A stretch of DNA of 64,000 nucleotides from Ralstonia wenshanensis (lineage in GTDB: Bacteria; Pseudomonadota; Gammaproteobacteria; Burkholderiales; Burkholderiaceae): positions 806,001-870,000 of the forward strand of contig NZ_CP076413.1 in the NCBI RefSeq assembly GCF_021173085.1, given 5' to 3'. Positions 8,334 through 17,905 of the stretch are shown here, in pieces. Below the pieces are notes generated by a model. That model was given only the letters and a program-made list of their open reading frames with translations. It was not told the DNA's origin and did no database searches. Both the position numbers and the translations under genes were made by a program. Position 1 is the stretch's first letter. Every line of letters starts with the position of its first letter.

Positions 8334-8687
8334 TCAGACTTCCAGCAGATCGACCTCAAAAAGCAACGTTGCGTTCGGGGGGATCACGCCGCCCGCGCCG
8401 CGTGCGCCGTAGCCCAGGGCCGCCGGGATGATCAGCTTGCGCGTGCCGCCGACCTTCATGCCTTGCACGCCTTCGTCCCAGCCCTTGATGACCATGCCGC
8501 CGCCCAGGTGGAAGGCGAAGGGGTCGTTACGGTCCTTGCTGGAATCGAACTTCTTGCCGGCCTGGCCGTTTTCGTAGAGCCAGCCGGTGTAGTGCACGGT
8601 GACGTATTTGCCGGCCGTGGCTTCAGCGCCGTCGCCGACGACGACATCCTCGTATTGCAGGCCGCTTGCGGTGGTTTCGATGGTCAT
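8334..8687 (-). CDS. FKBP-type peptidyl-prolyl cis-trans isomerase
   Basis: A 117-residue single FKBP domain without signal peptide, so a cytoplasmic prolyl isomerase. The family hallmarks are present: VTVHYTGWL, FDSSKDRNDPFAFHLG, VIKGWDEGVQGM, LIIPAALGYG and the final LLFEVDLLEV. It is close in form to the small FKBPs common in Burkholderiaceae. It lies downstream of yaeQ (42 bases) on the same strand and upstream of tRNA-Cys. Confidence 0.93.
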   Translation of the reverse strand: MTIETTASGLQYEDVVVGDGAEATAGKYVTVHYTGWLYENGQAGKKFDSSKDRNDPFAFHLGGGMVIKGWDEGVQGMKVGGTRKLIIPAALGYGARGAGGVIPPNATLLFEVDLLEV

Positions 8688-8729
8688 GATGAGCCTCGTG
8701 GAGTGGCGTGGGTGATGAGGGGAAAGGGC

Positions 8730-9281
8730 TCAGGCGGCGTCCGCGGCCTTGAGCGTTTCAAGCTGGACGTGGACGTTGTCCGCGTCGTTGGCGATCCAGA
8801 TATCGCCGTCCTGGATGGTGACCTGCAGACGCATGGTGCGTTCCACCATGGCGGCCAGCGCAGCCACGGTGTCCGCTGCAACTTCGTACACCGAGACGTT
8901 GGCAAAGCGCGTGATCTTGGTCTCGATTTGTTGCCACCACACGCGGCTCGCGTTGCCGCTATATGTATAGACGGCGACTTGCTCGGCGCGGTTGCTGGCT
9001 TTGCGGATGCGGGTGTCGTCGGGGTTGCCGAGGTCGATCCACAGTTCGATGGCGTCGGTCAGGTCACGCTGCCAGAGCTCGGGTTCGTCAGGCTCGGACA
9101 GTCCACGCGTGAAGGCAAGTGTTTCGCTGGCGTGGCGGGCGAAGGCGAGCACGCGCACCATCATGCGTTCGTCGTTCTCGCTCGGGTGGCGGGCAACGGT
9201 CAACGCGTGGTTGGCGTAGTAGTGGCGATCCATGTCGGCGATCTGCAGATCGACCTTGTAGATCGTGGATTTCAGGGCCAT
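8730..9281 (-). CDS. yaeQ: YaeQ family protein
   Basis: A 183-residue protein matching YaeQ from its first residues (MALKSTIYKVDLQIADMDRHYY) on through WIDLGNPDDTRIRKAS. YaeQ adopts a PD-(D/E)XK nuclease-like fold; its physiological function is not established, and older claims of an anti-termination role rest on multicopy effects. The start at 9281 was chosen because conservation begins there, although the frame is open upstream. It probably heads a short unit with the FKBP gene. Confidence 0.9.
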   Translation of the reverse strand: MALKSTIYKVDLQIADMDRHYYANHALTVARHPSENDERMMVRVLAFARHASETLAFTRGLSEPDEPELWQRDLTDAIELWIDLGNPDDTRIRKASNRAEQVAVYTYSGNASRVWWQQIETKITRFANVSVYEVAADTVAALAAMVERTMRLQVTIQDGDIWIANDADNVHVQLETLKAADAA

Positions 9282-9453
9282 GCGGGTGGTCGGTGGATGG
9301 GCCGTCTTTGGCAAAGCGCGCATTGTCGCACGGGCCGATGAACCTGACGGCATTGGCGGGCCGCATTCCCAACGGCGGCTGTTTGCGGTATACGAGCGGT
9401 GCGTGCGCTAGTCGGCGCACGTTTTTCCTATCCAAACCAGGACAATCAGAACG

Positions 9454-12315
9454 ATGCGTTGGATATTCGGAATCGTGGGTCTGTTGCTCGGAGGCCTGTC
9501 GGGGGGCGTCGTCGGGGCGTTCTTTGGAGCGTTGATCGGTCTGGGACTGGCATCGCTGATTTTGTACATGGACAAGCGGGCCAGCGCGCAGTGGGCAAAT
9601 CCGCCCGACGCGCCGGGTGCAACCAGCGCTGCGCAGGGCCATGCGCCCGCGCAGGCTGCCTTGTCGCCACAGCCTGCCACGCTGCAGGAGCGTGTGGCAC
9701 AGCTTGAGCATGAGGTAACGCTGCTGCGCCGGCAAATGGCTGAAATCAAAGGTGGAACGTTTGCAGTGCCTACCGCGGCTGAGCCTCCTGCCGTTGTGCT
9801 GCCGCCGACCGTGGCCGAGGCGTTGCCGCCTGTGGAGGCACCTGCCGCGCCTATGCCGACGCCGCAGGTGGCGGTTCCACAGCCAATCCCTCAGCCTGTT
9901 CCCCAGGCCGTGCCGGTTCAGGCGCCGCACGAGCCCGATTGGGTGGAGCGCGCCGTCGGCGCTGCCCGCGACTGGCTGCTGGGCGGCAACAGCGTGGTGC
10001 GGGTCGGCATCCTGATCCTGTTCTTCGGGGTGGCATTCCTGCTCAAGTACGCAGCGGACAACAGCCTGCTGCCGGTTGAGTTCCGGCTGGCGGGTGTGGC
10101 GGTCGGGGCGATTGTGCTGCTGGGCATCGGCTGGCGCCTGCGCGAGAAGCGTCCGGGCTATGCGCTGGTGCTTCAGGGCGGCGGGGTCGGGGTGCTGTAC
10201 CTCACGGTCTTTGCCGCGACGCGTGTGGTGCCGCTGCTCAGCCCGGGGATGGCGTTTCCGCTGCTGGTGCTGATCTGCGCGTTGGCCGCCGGACTGGCCG
10301 TCAAGCAGAACGCGCCGGCGCTGGCCTTTACAGGCAGCGCAGGCGGCTTCCTGGCGCCGATTCTGATCTCGACGGGCCAAGGCAGCCACGTGGCGCTGTT
10401 CAGCTATTACGCGCTGCTCAATGCGGGCATCTTCGCCATTGCGTGGTTCCGGGCGTGGCGGGCGCTGAATCTGCTGGGCTTCGTCTTTACGTTCGGGATT
10501 GCCACGGCGTGGGGCGTGTTGCGTTACCAACCGTCGTTGCTGGCGAGCACCGAGCCGTTCCTGATCCTCTTCTTCCTGATGTATGTGGGCATTGCGCTGC
10601 TGACCGCGCTGCGTCGCCATATCAGCCTCACCAACTACGTTGATGGCACGCTGGTGTTCGGCACCCCGCTGGTGGCGATGGGTTTGCAGGCGGGGCTGGT
10701 TCACCACATTCCGTTTGCGATGGCGTGGAGCGCCACCGCGCTGGCCGCGTTCTATCTGGCGATTGCGGGCTGGCTGGCGCCCCGGCGTGCCAGCCTTGGT
10801 CTGCTGTACGAGGCGATGTTCGCGCTGGGCGTGATCTTCATCACGCTGGCGATTCCGCTTGCGTTCGATGGGCGCACCACCAGTGCGGTGTGGGCACTGG
10901 AAGGCGCCGCCGTGGTGTGGCTGGGCGTGCGCCAGCAGCGTCGGTTGGCGCTGGCGGCCGGCTTGCTCCTGCAGTTGGCAGCGGGCGCGGCATTCGCCGT
11001 GGATGCTGTGTTCGATTGGGCGCCGCAGTACGGCTGGGCCGTGCTCAATAGCCGCTGTATCGGCGGCGTATTGATTGCGCTGGCGGGCGTGTTCAGCGGC
11101 TGGCGCCTGCATGGCAAGGCGGAGGCGCGGTCGTGGCTGACGGCAGCGCCGGTGCTCGGCATTGTTGCGTCGGTGTGGGGCTTGCTGTGGTGGCTTGGCA
11201 GCGGCAGCAACGAGATCGACCGCTGGGCCTGGCGCATCGCCAGCAAGACCGTCGGCCGCCCGGATATTCCGCTGTACGCCGCCTTCGCCCTGCTGACGGC
11301 GTGGGCTGCGCACGGCCTGCGCCGCAAGCTCGATTGGGCACTGGCCGAATGGCCTGCGCTGGCGTTGTCGCCGGTGCTTGCGTTGACTTCTCTGGCTGCG
11401 ATCGAGCACTGGGCACCGTCACCGCTGGCCGGCTGGGGCGGGCTGGTGTGGATTGCGGCCGTGGTGCTGGCCTTCGTGCTGCTGCGCCGCCAGGAACGCG
11501 ACGTGAAGGACACCATCCTCGCGCCGCTGCATACCGTGCTGTTCTGGATGATCTGCGGCGTACTGGCGACGGAAGGCTACTGGCGCCTGGATGCCTACGT
11601 GCCCGAGGGCACCTGGAGCTTCGCAGCATGGGCCTATGCCTACGGCGCGCTGCTTGCCCTGCTGGCTGGCGCAGGCTGGCGCATCCGCTGGCCCGTCGCC
11701 CGCTTTGAGCGCGCCTATCTGCTGTGGGGCGCTGCACCGCTGGCTGCCCTGCTGTGGTTGTGGAGCCTGGCGAGCGCCGCCAGCGACGGCAATGCCGCGC
11801 CGCTGTTCTACCTGCCGATTCTCAATCCGCTGGACGTGGCGCAACTGCTGGTATTCCTCGCTATCGCGCTGTGGATGCGCCGTGTGGCGCTGCAGAAGCT
11901 GGTGCCCGAGCCGATGGTGATCGGCTACGCCATCGGTGCGACGCTGTTCATCTGGGCCAACGCGGTGCTGCTGCGCACGCTGCATCATTGGGCCGATGTG
12001 CCGTACACGCTGGACGATCTGGGTGACTCGATGCTGGTGCAGGCGTCGCTGTCGATGTTCTGGACGGTGCTGGCGTTGGCGGTGATGGTGTTTGCCACGC
12101 GGCGCGCCAGCCGCGCGCTGTGGTTCACCGGCGGGGCGCTGCTCGGCGTGACGGTGGTCAAGCTGTTCCTGTTCGACCTGTCACGTGTCACGGGTGTGGA
12201 GCGCATCGTGTCATTCATCGGTATTGGCGTGCTGCTGTTGCTGATCGGCTATTGGTCACCGTTGCCGCCGAAGCCCAAAACCAGTGCCGATGCTGAAACC
12301 GGGGAGGTTCTGTGA
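9454..12315 (+). CDS. DUF2339 multi-spanning membrane protein
   Basis: A 953-residue inner-membrane protein of the DUF2339 family. The N-terminus has a glycine-rich hydrophobic hairpin (IFGIVGLLLGGLSGGVVGAF), then a soluble region with a short coiled-coil (LQERVAQLEHEVTLLRRQM, about 76-94) and a Pro/Ala-rich linker, then an array of roughly twenty or more membrane segments from about residue 185 to the end. No catalytic motif is evident and the family function is unknown. It overlaps the next gene by four bases (GTGA), so translation is coupled. Confidence 0.88.
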   Translation: MRWIFGIVGLLLGGLSGGVVGAFFGALIGLGLASLILYMDKRASAQWANPPDAPGATSAAQGHAPAQAALSPQPATLQERVAQLEHEVTLLRRQMAEIKGGTFAVPTAAEPPAVVLPPTVAEALPPVEAPAAPMPTPQVAVPQPIPQPVPQAVPVQAPHEPDWVERAVGAARDWLLGGNSVVRVGILILFFGVAFLLKYAADNSLLPVEFRLAGVAVGAIVLLGIGWRLREKRPGYALVLQGGGVGVLYLTVFAATRVVPLLSPGMAFPLLVLICALAAGLAVKQNAPALAFTGSAGGFLAPILISTGQGSHVALFSYYALLNAGIFAIAWFRAWRALNLLGFVFTFGIATAWGVLRYQPSLLASTEPFLILFFLMYVGIALLTALRRHISLTNYVDGTLVFGTPLVAMGLQAGLVHHIPFAMAWSATALAAFYLAIAGWLAPRRASLGLLYEAMFALGVIFITLAIPLAFDGRTTSAVWALEGAAVVWLGVRQQRRLALAAGLLLQLAAGAAFAVDAVFDWAPQYGWAVLNSRCIGGVLIALAGVFSGWRLHGKAEARSWLTAAPVLGIVASVWGLLWWLGSGSNEIDRWAWRIASKTVGRPDIPLYAAFALLTAWAAHGLRRKLDWALAEWPALALSPVLALTSLAAIEHWAPSPLAGWGGLVWIAAVVLAFVLLRRQERDVKDTILAPLHTVLFWMICGVLATEGYWRLDAYVPEGTWSFAAWAYAYGALLALLAGAGWRIRWPVARFERAYLLWGAAPLAALLWLWSLASAASDGNAAPLFYLPILNPLDVAQLLVFLAIALWMRRVALQKLVPEPMVIGYAIGATLFIWANAVLLRTLHHWADVPYTLDDLGDSMLVQASLSMFWTVLALAVMVFATRRASRALWFTGGALLGVTVVKLFLFDLSRVTGVERIVSFIGIGVLLLLIGYWSPLPPKPKTSADAETGEVL

Positions 12316-13634
12316 AGAAGGTTGTTCTTGCGATGGCTGCGGCATCGCTGTTGTCTGCGCCGGCGTGGGCCGAACGCTTTGCGCTGACCGGCACGCCCGG
12401 CGCGCCTTACTACGCCGTCACGCTCACCGAAGACGTCTACGCCCATGCGCACGAGGCCAGCCTGGCCGATCTGCGCATCCTCAATGGCGACGGCGAGCCC
12501 GTGCCGTTCACCATCGACATCCCGCGCGATCCGCCGCCGCAGGCACGCACGCTGCACGACGTGCACTGGTTCGCCACGCCCATCGACGATGCGCAGAAGC
12601 CGGGCGCCGCGGGTGTCGTGCTCGGTACCGATGGCGTGCTGCGTGCAACGGGCGTGCAGCTATCGCAGGCGTCTGTCCGCGCGTGGGTGGTCGACCTCAG
12701 CCAGCTTCGTGACACGGTGACGGCGCTGATCGTTGCGCTACCGGCCGCCGAATTCCAGAGCGGTGTGAGCGTGCAGGCAAGCGATGACTTGCAGCATTGG
12801 AGCCCAGTCGCCCAGGCCACGCTGTTCCGCCTGTCCAACCAGGGCAGCACGCTGGTGCAGGATCGCATCGAGTTCACGGGGTTGCGGGCGAAATACTTGC
12901 GCCTGACGTGGCAGGGCAAACCGCCTGTGCCGGATGCCGTGCGTGCAGAGTTGGCCGCCGGGGCTCCGGTTGCGCTTGCGGATAACGCCACCCAGTGGCG
13001 CTCGGGTCTGGCGCCGGTGCAAACGCCCGCCGCCGGCGATTACTACTTCGATACCGGCGGCGTGTTCCCGGTCGAACGCGTGAAGATTCATCTGCCGCAG
13101 GCCAACACCGTCGCGCAGGCGACGCTGTATGCGCGTGCCGACGCCCAGGCGCCGTGGCGACCGGTGACGTCCGCGCGCCTGTTCCGGCTGGCTGGGGCTG
13201 AGGGGAAAGGCGAGCAGGAAAACGCGGCCATCACCGTGCCCGCCACGGGCGAGCGCTACTGGCGTCTGCAGGTCGACACGCGCAGCGGTGGCCTGGGTGC
13301 CGGCGCGCCGCAGTTGGCGATCGGCTGGCGTCCGGCCACGGTCACGTATGCGGCGCGCGGCAATGTGCCGTTCATGCTTGCGGTGGCGGAAGTGGCGCGC
13401 GGCAATCCGGTCGCACGCGCGGATTTGCTCGCGGGTGCATCGCCCGCCATTGCGCAGGCACAACTTGGCGCGATGAGCGATTCGCCTGCCGATGCGCTCA
13501 CAGCAGAGCCGCCCGGCGGCCGCAAGCGCCAGTGGATCCTGTGGGGCGCGCTGTTGGCAGCGGTGGCCGTGCTGGGCGGCATGGCCTGGCGGTTGTTCCG
13601 CGCGCCGTCCGTGCCGCCGGATGCATCGACGTAA
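12312..13634 (+). CDS. DUF3999 exported, membrane-tailed protein
   Basis: A 440-residue protein beginning with GTG at 12312, inside the stop of the DUF2339 gene. It has a clear signal peptide (VVLAMAAASLLSAPAWA), a large periplasmic region of beta-rich segments that resemble carbohydrate-binding or discoidin-like folds (for example VERVKIHLPQANTVAQATLY), and one C-terminal membrane helix (WILWGALLAAVAVLGGMAW) with a short cytoplasmic tail. DUF3999 genes are regularly coupled to DUF2339 genes, so the two likely form one envelope complex. The role is unknown. A strong terminator follows. Confidence 0.87.
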   Translation: MKKVVLAMAAASLLSAPAWAERFALTGTPGAPYYAVTLTEDVYAHAHEASLADLRILNGDGEPVPFTIDIPRDPPPQARTLHDVHWFATPIDDAQKPGAAGVVLGTDGVLRATGVQLSQASVRAWVVDLSQLRDTVTALIVALPAAEFQSGVSVQASDDLQHWSPVAQATLFRLSNQGSTLVQDRIEFTGLRAKYLRLTWQGKPPVPDAVRAELAAGAPVALADNATQWRSGLAPVQTPAAGDYYFDTGGVFPVERVKIHLPQANTVAQATLYARADAQAPWRPVTSARLFRLAGAEGKGEQENAAITVPATGERYWRLQVDTRSGGLGAGAPQLAIGWRPATVTYAARGNVPFMLAVAEVARGNPVARADLLAGASPAIAQAQLGAMSDSPADALTAEPPGGRKRQWILWGALLAAVAVLGGMAWRLFRAPSVPPDAST

Positions 13635-13635
13635 T

Positions 13636-13693
13636 CCGCATTGCCCAACAAAAACGGCGCCACCTGGGCGCCGTTTTTCGTTGAGCAATGCGG
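13636..13693. terminator. Bidirectional intrinsic terminator in an extended dyad
   Basis: ACGGCGCC-ACCTG-GGCGCCGT flanked by A and T runs ends both the DUF3999 gene and the convergent MAPEG gene. The symmetry continues outward to CCGCATTGC (13636-13644) and GCAATGCGG (13685-13693) with small mismatches, giving an unusually long imperfect hairpin. Confidence 0.88.
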
Positions 13694-13697
13694 ATGG

Positions 13698-14081
13698 TCA
13701 GTGCGCGAAGGCCGGTTGGACGAACAGCGCAACGCACAGGGCAAAGCCTGCAAACCACGTCAGCGAACGCAGCGGTGCCCAGTCGGCGAGATAACACACC
13801 GTGTACAGCACGCGCGCCACGATGAATGCGATGGCCAGCAGGTTGATGCGGTCGATCACGCCGCCGCCCAGGATGGCCACCAGCACAGCCACCGCAAAGA
13901 ACGGAAACGCTTCAAAGTGATTCTGCTGTGCGGCTGCGGCACGGGCCGCTACGCCGGTCTGCTGTGCGAGCCACCCGCGTGGGTTGCGGTTGTCGTACCG
14001 CGGGCCTTTGGCCTTGGCGATGCCGACAGACACGATCGGCAGCACCGCTGCCACCAGAACGCACCAGAGGGCGATCGGCAT
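13698..14081 (-). CDS. MAPEG family membrane protein
   Basis: A 127-residue protein with four predicted membrane helices (start at about 4-22, then about 57-75, 78-98 and 106-124) and the MAPEG signature region around NRNPRGWLAQ and QQNHFEAFPFFA. Eukaryotic MAPEG members are glutathione-linked enzymes of eicosanoid and detoxification metabolism; bacterial ones are mostly uncharacterised. It is in the inner membrane. Its leader contains a weak dyad (ACGCACC / GGTGCGT, 14117-14139). Confidence 0.88.
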   Translation of the reverse strand: MPIALWCVLVAAVLPIVSVGIAKAKGPRYDNRNPRGWLAQQTGVAARAAAAQQNHFEAFPFFAVAVLVAILGGGVIDRINLLAIAFIVARVLYTVCYLADWAPLRSLTWFAGFALCVALFVQPAFAH

Positions 14082-14157
14082 GGTCAGTCTCCTGGATGTG
14101 GATGGGTGTGAAGGTGACGCACCCTAGCACAAGGTGCGTTTTCAAACACCTGAGGCG

Positions 14158-14379
14158 CTAGTCGACACCCTGCACGGCAATGCGCACATCCCCGAGCATG
14201 ACCACCTGGCCTGCGCGAATCTTGGCAGTCTTGCGCAGTTCCGGCTGGCCGTCGACCGTGACCGCTCCGTCGGCGACAACCGCCTTGCCGGCACCGCCGC
14301 TGTCCACCACGCCAGTCAGTTTGAGCAGCTTGTGCAGCTCGATGTATTCGGTGGTCAGGGCGAAATCGATATTGGGCAT
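14158..14379 (-). CDS. Small S4-domain RNA-binding protein (YbcJ-like)
   Basis: A 73-residue protein that is almost entirely one S4 domain: LHKLLKLTGVVDSGGAGKAVVADGAVTVDG followed by ILR-type spacing (residues about 15-60) matches YbcJ/RlbA-type proteins, which bind structured RNA and are thought to act on ribosomes or tRNA. No enzymatic domain is attached. The ATG at 14379 gives the conserved length. It lies 28 bases after the YceI gene on the same strand, so co-transcription is likely. Confidence 0.85.
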   Translation of the reverse strand: MPNIDFALTTEYIELHKLLKLTGVVDSGGAGKAVVADGAVTVDGQPELRKTAKIRAGQVVMLGDVRIAVQGVD

Positions 14380-14407
14380 GAATGGATTACAGCGGCTGTT
14401 GCGAGGT

Positions 14408-14971
14408 TTATTGAGGCGTGGCTTCCACGCTGATGTCGAGGTCCACGCGGTCACCGACATCGGGCAGGAAACGTGTCATGCCGAACGCGCTGCGGGTGAT
14501 GGCAAGATGGAAATCGCCGCCGCAAACGTGGCGCGTGCTGCCGGGCATCTTCTCGTCGCCACAACTGAAGCGGCGCACTTCCAGCCTCACAGGCTGCGTC
14601 ACGCCGTGCAGTGTCAGCTTGGCCTCGATGGCGACCAGTTTGCCGCCTTCCACGACAAAGCGGTCGCTGCGCAGGCGGATGATCGGAAATTGCGCAGCGT
14701 CGAGAAACTGCTCCGATTTCAGCACACCGTCCAGCACCCGCAGGCGCGTGTTGACGGATGCAGCGTCGACGGTGAAATCGAAGCCGCCCTGGTTGGTGGC
14801 TTCATCGAAATTGATGGCGCCGTCGATCTTGTCGAAGCGGCCGCGCATCGTGCTCCGATCAAAATGCGATGCGCCGAAGTAGACCGATGTGTGCGCCAGA
14901 TCCGGCGCAAATGATGTGGCAAAGGCGGGAGTGGTGAACAACCCCGCCAGCAATAGAATCCATGCACGCAT
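14408..14971 (-). CDS. YceI family periplasmic protein
   Basis: A 187-residue protein with a signal peptide (WILLLAGLFTTPAFA) and a lipocalin-like YceI beta-barrel: HTSVYFGASHFDRSTMRGRF, VDAASVNTRL, SEQFLDAAQFPIIRLRS and the final DRVDLDISVEA. YceI proteins bind polyprenyl or other amphiphilic ligands in the periplasm. Two cysteines in the region RRFSC to HVCGG are a local feature and may form a disulfide. The start has the signal peptide immediately behind it. Confidence 0.9.
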   Translation of the reverse strand: MRAWILLLAGLFTTPAFATSFAPDLAHTSVYFGASHFDRSTMRGRFDKIDGAINFDEATNQGGFDFTVDAASVNTRLRVLDGVLKSEQFLDAAQFPIIRLRSDRFVVEGGKLVAIEAKLTLHGVTQPVRLEVRRFSCGDEKMPGSTRHVCGGDFHLAITRSAFGMTRFLPDVGDRVDLDISVEATPQ

Positions 14972-15015
14972 GATGCCTCCAATATCAGAGGCCCATGGCG
15001 CGCATGGGCCTGTGC

Positions 15016-16767
15016 TTACTTGCCCCAGCTGTCTTTCAGGCCGACCACGCGGTTGAACACGGGCTTGCCCGGTTGCGAATCGACGCGGTCTGCCACGAAG
15101 TAGCCGTGGCGCTCGAACTGGAAGCGGTCTTCCGCCTTGGCCGTTGCCAGCGTGGGCTCCAGATAGGCCGTGACAGTCTTCTTGGAGTCCGGGTTGAGCG
15201 CATCCAGGAAGTTCTTGTCGCCCGAATCCGGCTGCGGGTCGCTGAACAGGCGGTCGTACAGGCGCACTTCAGCTTCCAGCGCATGTGCGGCGCTCACCCA
15301 GTGGATGTTGCCCTTCACCTTGACGCTGTCAGCACCCGGCGTGCCACTCTTCGTATCCGGAATGATGTTGGCGTGCACGGCGGTGATGTTGCCGTCGGCA
15401 TCCTTGTCGCAGCCGGTGCATTCGATCACATAGCCGTAGCGCAGGCGCACCTTGTTGCCCGGGAACAGGCGGAAGTAGCCCTTGGGCGGCGTCTCGGTAA
15501 AGTCCTCACGCTCGATCCACAGTTCACGTGTGAGGGGAAATTCGCGGCGGCCGAGTTCAGGCTGCTTGGGGTGCACGGGTGCGGAGCACGGCTCGTTGAA
15601 ATCGGCCGGCACGTTGTCGAGCACCAGCTTGACCGGGTCCAGCACGGCCACCGAGCGCGGCGCACGCGCATCGAGGTCGTCGCGCACGGCGCCTTCCAGG
15701 ATGCTCATGTCGATCCAGCTATCGGCTTTCGACACGCCCACGCGTTCGCAGAAGAGCTGGATCGATTCGGGCGTATAGCCGCGGCGGCGGATGCCAACGA
15801 GCGTCGGCATGCGCGGATCGTCCCAGCCATCGACGCGCTTTTCCGTCACCAGTTGCAGCAGCTTGCGCTTGCTGGTGATGGCGTACGTCAGGTGCAGTCG
15901 CGCGAATTCGTATTGATGCGGCAACGGTGCGGGCAGCACGCCGGCGTCGCGCAGGTGGTCGAGCACCCAGTCGTACAGCGGGCGGTTGTTTTCGAATTCC
16001 AGCGTGCAGAGCGAATGGGTGATGTTCTCCAGCGCATCGGAAATGCAATGCGTGAAGTCGTACATCGGGTAGATGCACCATGCGTCGCCGGTGCGATGGT
16101 GATGCGCATGGCGGATGCGGTACAGCACCGGGTCGCGCATCACGATGTTCGGCGCGGCCATGTCGATCTTGGCGCGCAGCACCAGTTCGCCGTCCTTGTA
16201 CTTGCCGGCGCGCATGTCGCGGAACAGCGCCAGGTTTTCCTCCACCGAGCGGTCACGAAACGGCGACGGCGTGCCCGGCTTGGTGAAATCGCCCCGGTTG
16301 GCGGCAATCTGCTCGGCGCTTTGGCTGTCGACGTAGGCTGCGCCGCGCTGGATCAGCACTTCAGCAAAACCGTAAAGCTGCTCGAAGTAGTCGCTGGCGT
16401 AGTAGAGGTGCTCGCCGCCGGCGTCGTTCCACGAATAGCCGAGCCAGTGCACGGCGTCGATGATGGAATCGACGTATTCGGTGTCTTCCTTGACGGGGTT
16501 GGTGTCGTCAAAACGCAGGTGGCAGCGGCCGTTGTAATCGCGGGCCATGCCGAAGTTCACCCAGATGCTCTTGGCGTGACCAATGTGCAGGTAGCCATTG
16601 GGCTCCGGCGGGAAGCGGGTGACCACCGGCGGGATCGGCTGGCCGGTGGCGTCCTTGCGATCGGCATAGGTGCCTTGCGCGAGATCGCCATCAATGATCT
16701 GGCGCAGGAAATTGGACGTGGGGGCGGCGGCAGTCGACCCGTTGGCGTTGGCGTTGTCTTGGCTCAT
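15016..16767 (-). CDS. glnS: Glutamine-tRNA ligase
   Basis: A 583-residue class I aminoacyl-tRNA synthetase that charges tRNA-Gln in the cytoplasm. The HIGH motif appears as [11 protein letters not shown] near residue 60 and the KMSKS-equivalent as TSKRKL (here [11 protein letters not shown], where E. coli has MSKRKL). The C-terminal half is the two-barrel anticodon-binding domain and the length is as expected for bacterial GlnRS with a short N-terminal extension. A full glnS implies direct charging with no need for a GatCAB route for Gln. Confidence 0.97.
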   Translation of the reverse strand: MSQDNANANGSTAAAPTSNFLRQIIDGDLAQGTYADRKDATGQPIPPVVTRFPPEPNGYLHIGHAKSIWVNFGMARDYNGRCHLRFDDTNPVKEDTEYVDSIIDAVHWLGYSWNDAGGEHLYYASDYFEQLYGFAEVLIQRGAAYVDSQSAEQIAANRGDFTKPGTPSPFRDRSVEENLALFRDMRAGKYKDGELVLRAKIDMAAPNIVMRDPVLYRIRHAHHHRTGDAWCIYPMYDFTHCISDALENITHSLCTLEFENNRPLYDWVLDHLRDAGVLPAPLPHQYEFARLHLTYAITSKRKLLQLVTEKRVDGWDDPRMPTLVGIRRRGYTPESIQLFCERVGVSKADSWIDMSILEGAVRDDLDARAPRSVAVLDPVKLVLDNVPADFNEPCSAPVHPKQPELGRREFPLTRELWIEREDFTETPPKGYFRLFPGNKVRLRYGYVIECTGCDKDADGNITAVHANIIPDTKSGTPGADSVKVKGNIHWVSAAHALEAEVRLYDRLFSDPQPDSGDKNFLDALNPDSKKTVTAYLEPTLATAKAEDRFQFERHGYFVADRVDSQPGKPVFNRVVGLKDSWGK

Positions 16768-16829
16768 GGGAGTGCGTGATTCGGCAATCCCGCGATTTTA
16801 CAGTGCCGGGCGGTTTACGCCCCCGGACG

Positions 16830-17882
16830 CTATTTGCGCTGGGCCAGACCGTCGAGGGCCTGTGCGCGCAACAGCTCATTCGAGGCGGTGAAGGTCTGCT
16901 GCCGGAGTAGCGCGATTTGCGCTGCGCGGTCGGCTTCCGACAGGCCGGTAAAGGCGTTGATGCGGTCGCGTTCGCGGGCGTAGGCGTCGTAGCGGCTGCG
17001 CCAGTCGGCTTCTTGCCGGTTGCCCTGGATCAGGCGGTCGGCCACGAGGCTGTCCACGCCGCGGGCTGACAGGCGCTGGCGCATCTCGGCTTCGCTCATG
17101 CCCTGCTTTGTCCATGTTTCCATGTCGCTGGCCAGCTTGAGCGGGGCGGAGGCGTCCCGCCGCGCCTGCTGTACCGATGGCGGGAGATTGGCATCGATGG
17201 CGGCGATCCTGGCAGCGCGCTGCTCCGGCGTGAGCGACGGGTCGGCCATCACGGCGAGGCGGTCGAGCGCGGCGGTGTCCATCGCGTCGTCATCGCCGTA
17301 CCACGCCTGCGCGACGTCCGCGCCCAGGTATTGGCGGCGCAGCGCGGTGCGCTCGCTCAACTGCTGGCGGAGTGTGGCGATCAACTCCGGGCGTTGCTGC
17401 ACTTGTTCGAGGCTCGGCTTGTTGCGGCTGGCTGTTCCGTTTGCGGCTGCTGCCTTGCGATAGGCCAGGTAGTGCTGCAGCAGCGATTGCGCTTCCGCCA
17501 GTGCCGGCGTGATCAGCTTGGCGCGCAGATGCGCCTCGGCCATCGACACACGCCGCGCTTCGGGCAGCGAGGCGGGCACGTCGAAGAAGTAGTCAAAAAC
17601 CGCGCGGTTGGCGGCTTCGACGATGAGGTGGCCGCGCGTATCCACACGCAGGCCGTCCGGCGCCTGCGTATCGGCCAACTCGGGCGCGGGCGCAACGGTT
17701 GTCGACGGTTCGGCGCTGACACTGCCGATGAATGCGCCCTTGGCCGCCTGCGGCTGCGATGCCGCAGGCGTTTCCGGTGCGTCCGACGTGTGCCACCAGT
17801 AGACCCCGCCCGCAACCGACACCGCCACCAGCACGGCCACAACAAACGTCATGGGTTGTATCGATGGCGATTGGGGTTTCAT
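16830..17882 (-). CDS. lif: Lipase-specific foldase (Lif), membrane anchored
   Basis: A 350-residue steric chaperone that folds the adjacent LipA in the periplasm. It has one N-terminal membrane anchor (about residues 11-29, MTFVVAVLVAVSVAGGVYW), a variable Ala/Pro-rich linker, and a long helical catalytic-free body typical of Lif/LipB, including the region RVSMAEAHLRAKLITPAL and FDYFFDVPASLPEARR, near the conserved lipase-foldase motif RX1X2FDY(F/C)LSA, which reads here as RAVFDYFFD. It begins 23 bases after the lipA stop, so the two form an operon, as in Burkholderia and Pseudomonas. Confidence 0.94.
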   Translation of the reverse strand: MKPQSPSIQPMTFVVAVLVAVSVAGGVYWWHTSDAPETPAASQPQAAKGAFIGSVSAEPSTTVAPAPELADTQAPDGLRVDTRGHLIVEAANRAVFDYFFDVPASLPEARRVSMAEAHLRAKLITPALAEAQSLLQHYLAYRKAAAANGTASRNKPSLEQVQQRPELIATLRQQLSERTALRRQYLGADVAQAWYGDDDAMDTAALDRLAVMADPSLTPEQRAARIAAIDANLPPSVQQARRDASAPLKLASDMETWTKQGMSEAEMRQRLSARGVDSLVADRLIQGNRQEADWRSRYDAYARERDRINAFTGLSEADRAAQIALLRQQTFTASNELLRAQALDGLAQRK

Positions 17883-17905
17883 CGTGGCGTTCAGCGATTG
17901 GAGGG

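Noticed and set aside
9088-11409. Open frame of 773 codons on the minus strand
   Set aside because: It lies wholly opposite yaeQ (shared strand, other frame) and the DUF2339 gene, has the Gln/Arg/His-rich make-up of an antisense frame in GC-rich DNA, and shows no domain.
14995-16779. Open frame of 594 codons on the plus strand
   Set aside because: It is the mirror of glnS and rich in Val, His and Arg as expected for antisense frames; glnS is certain.
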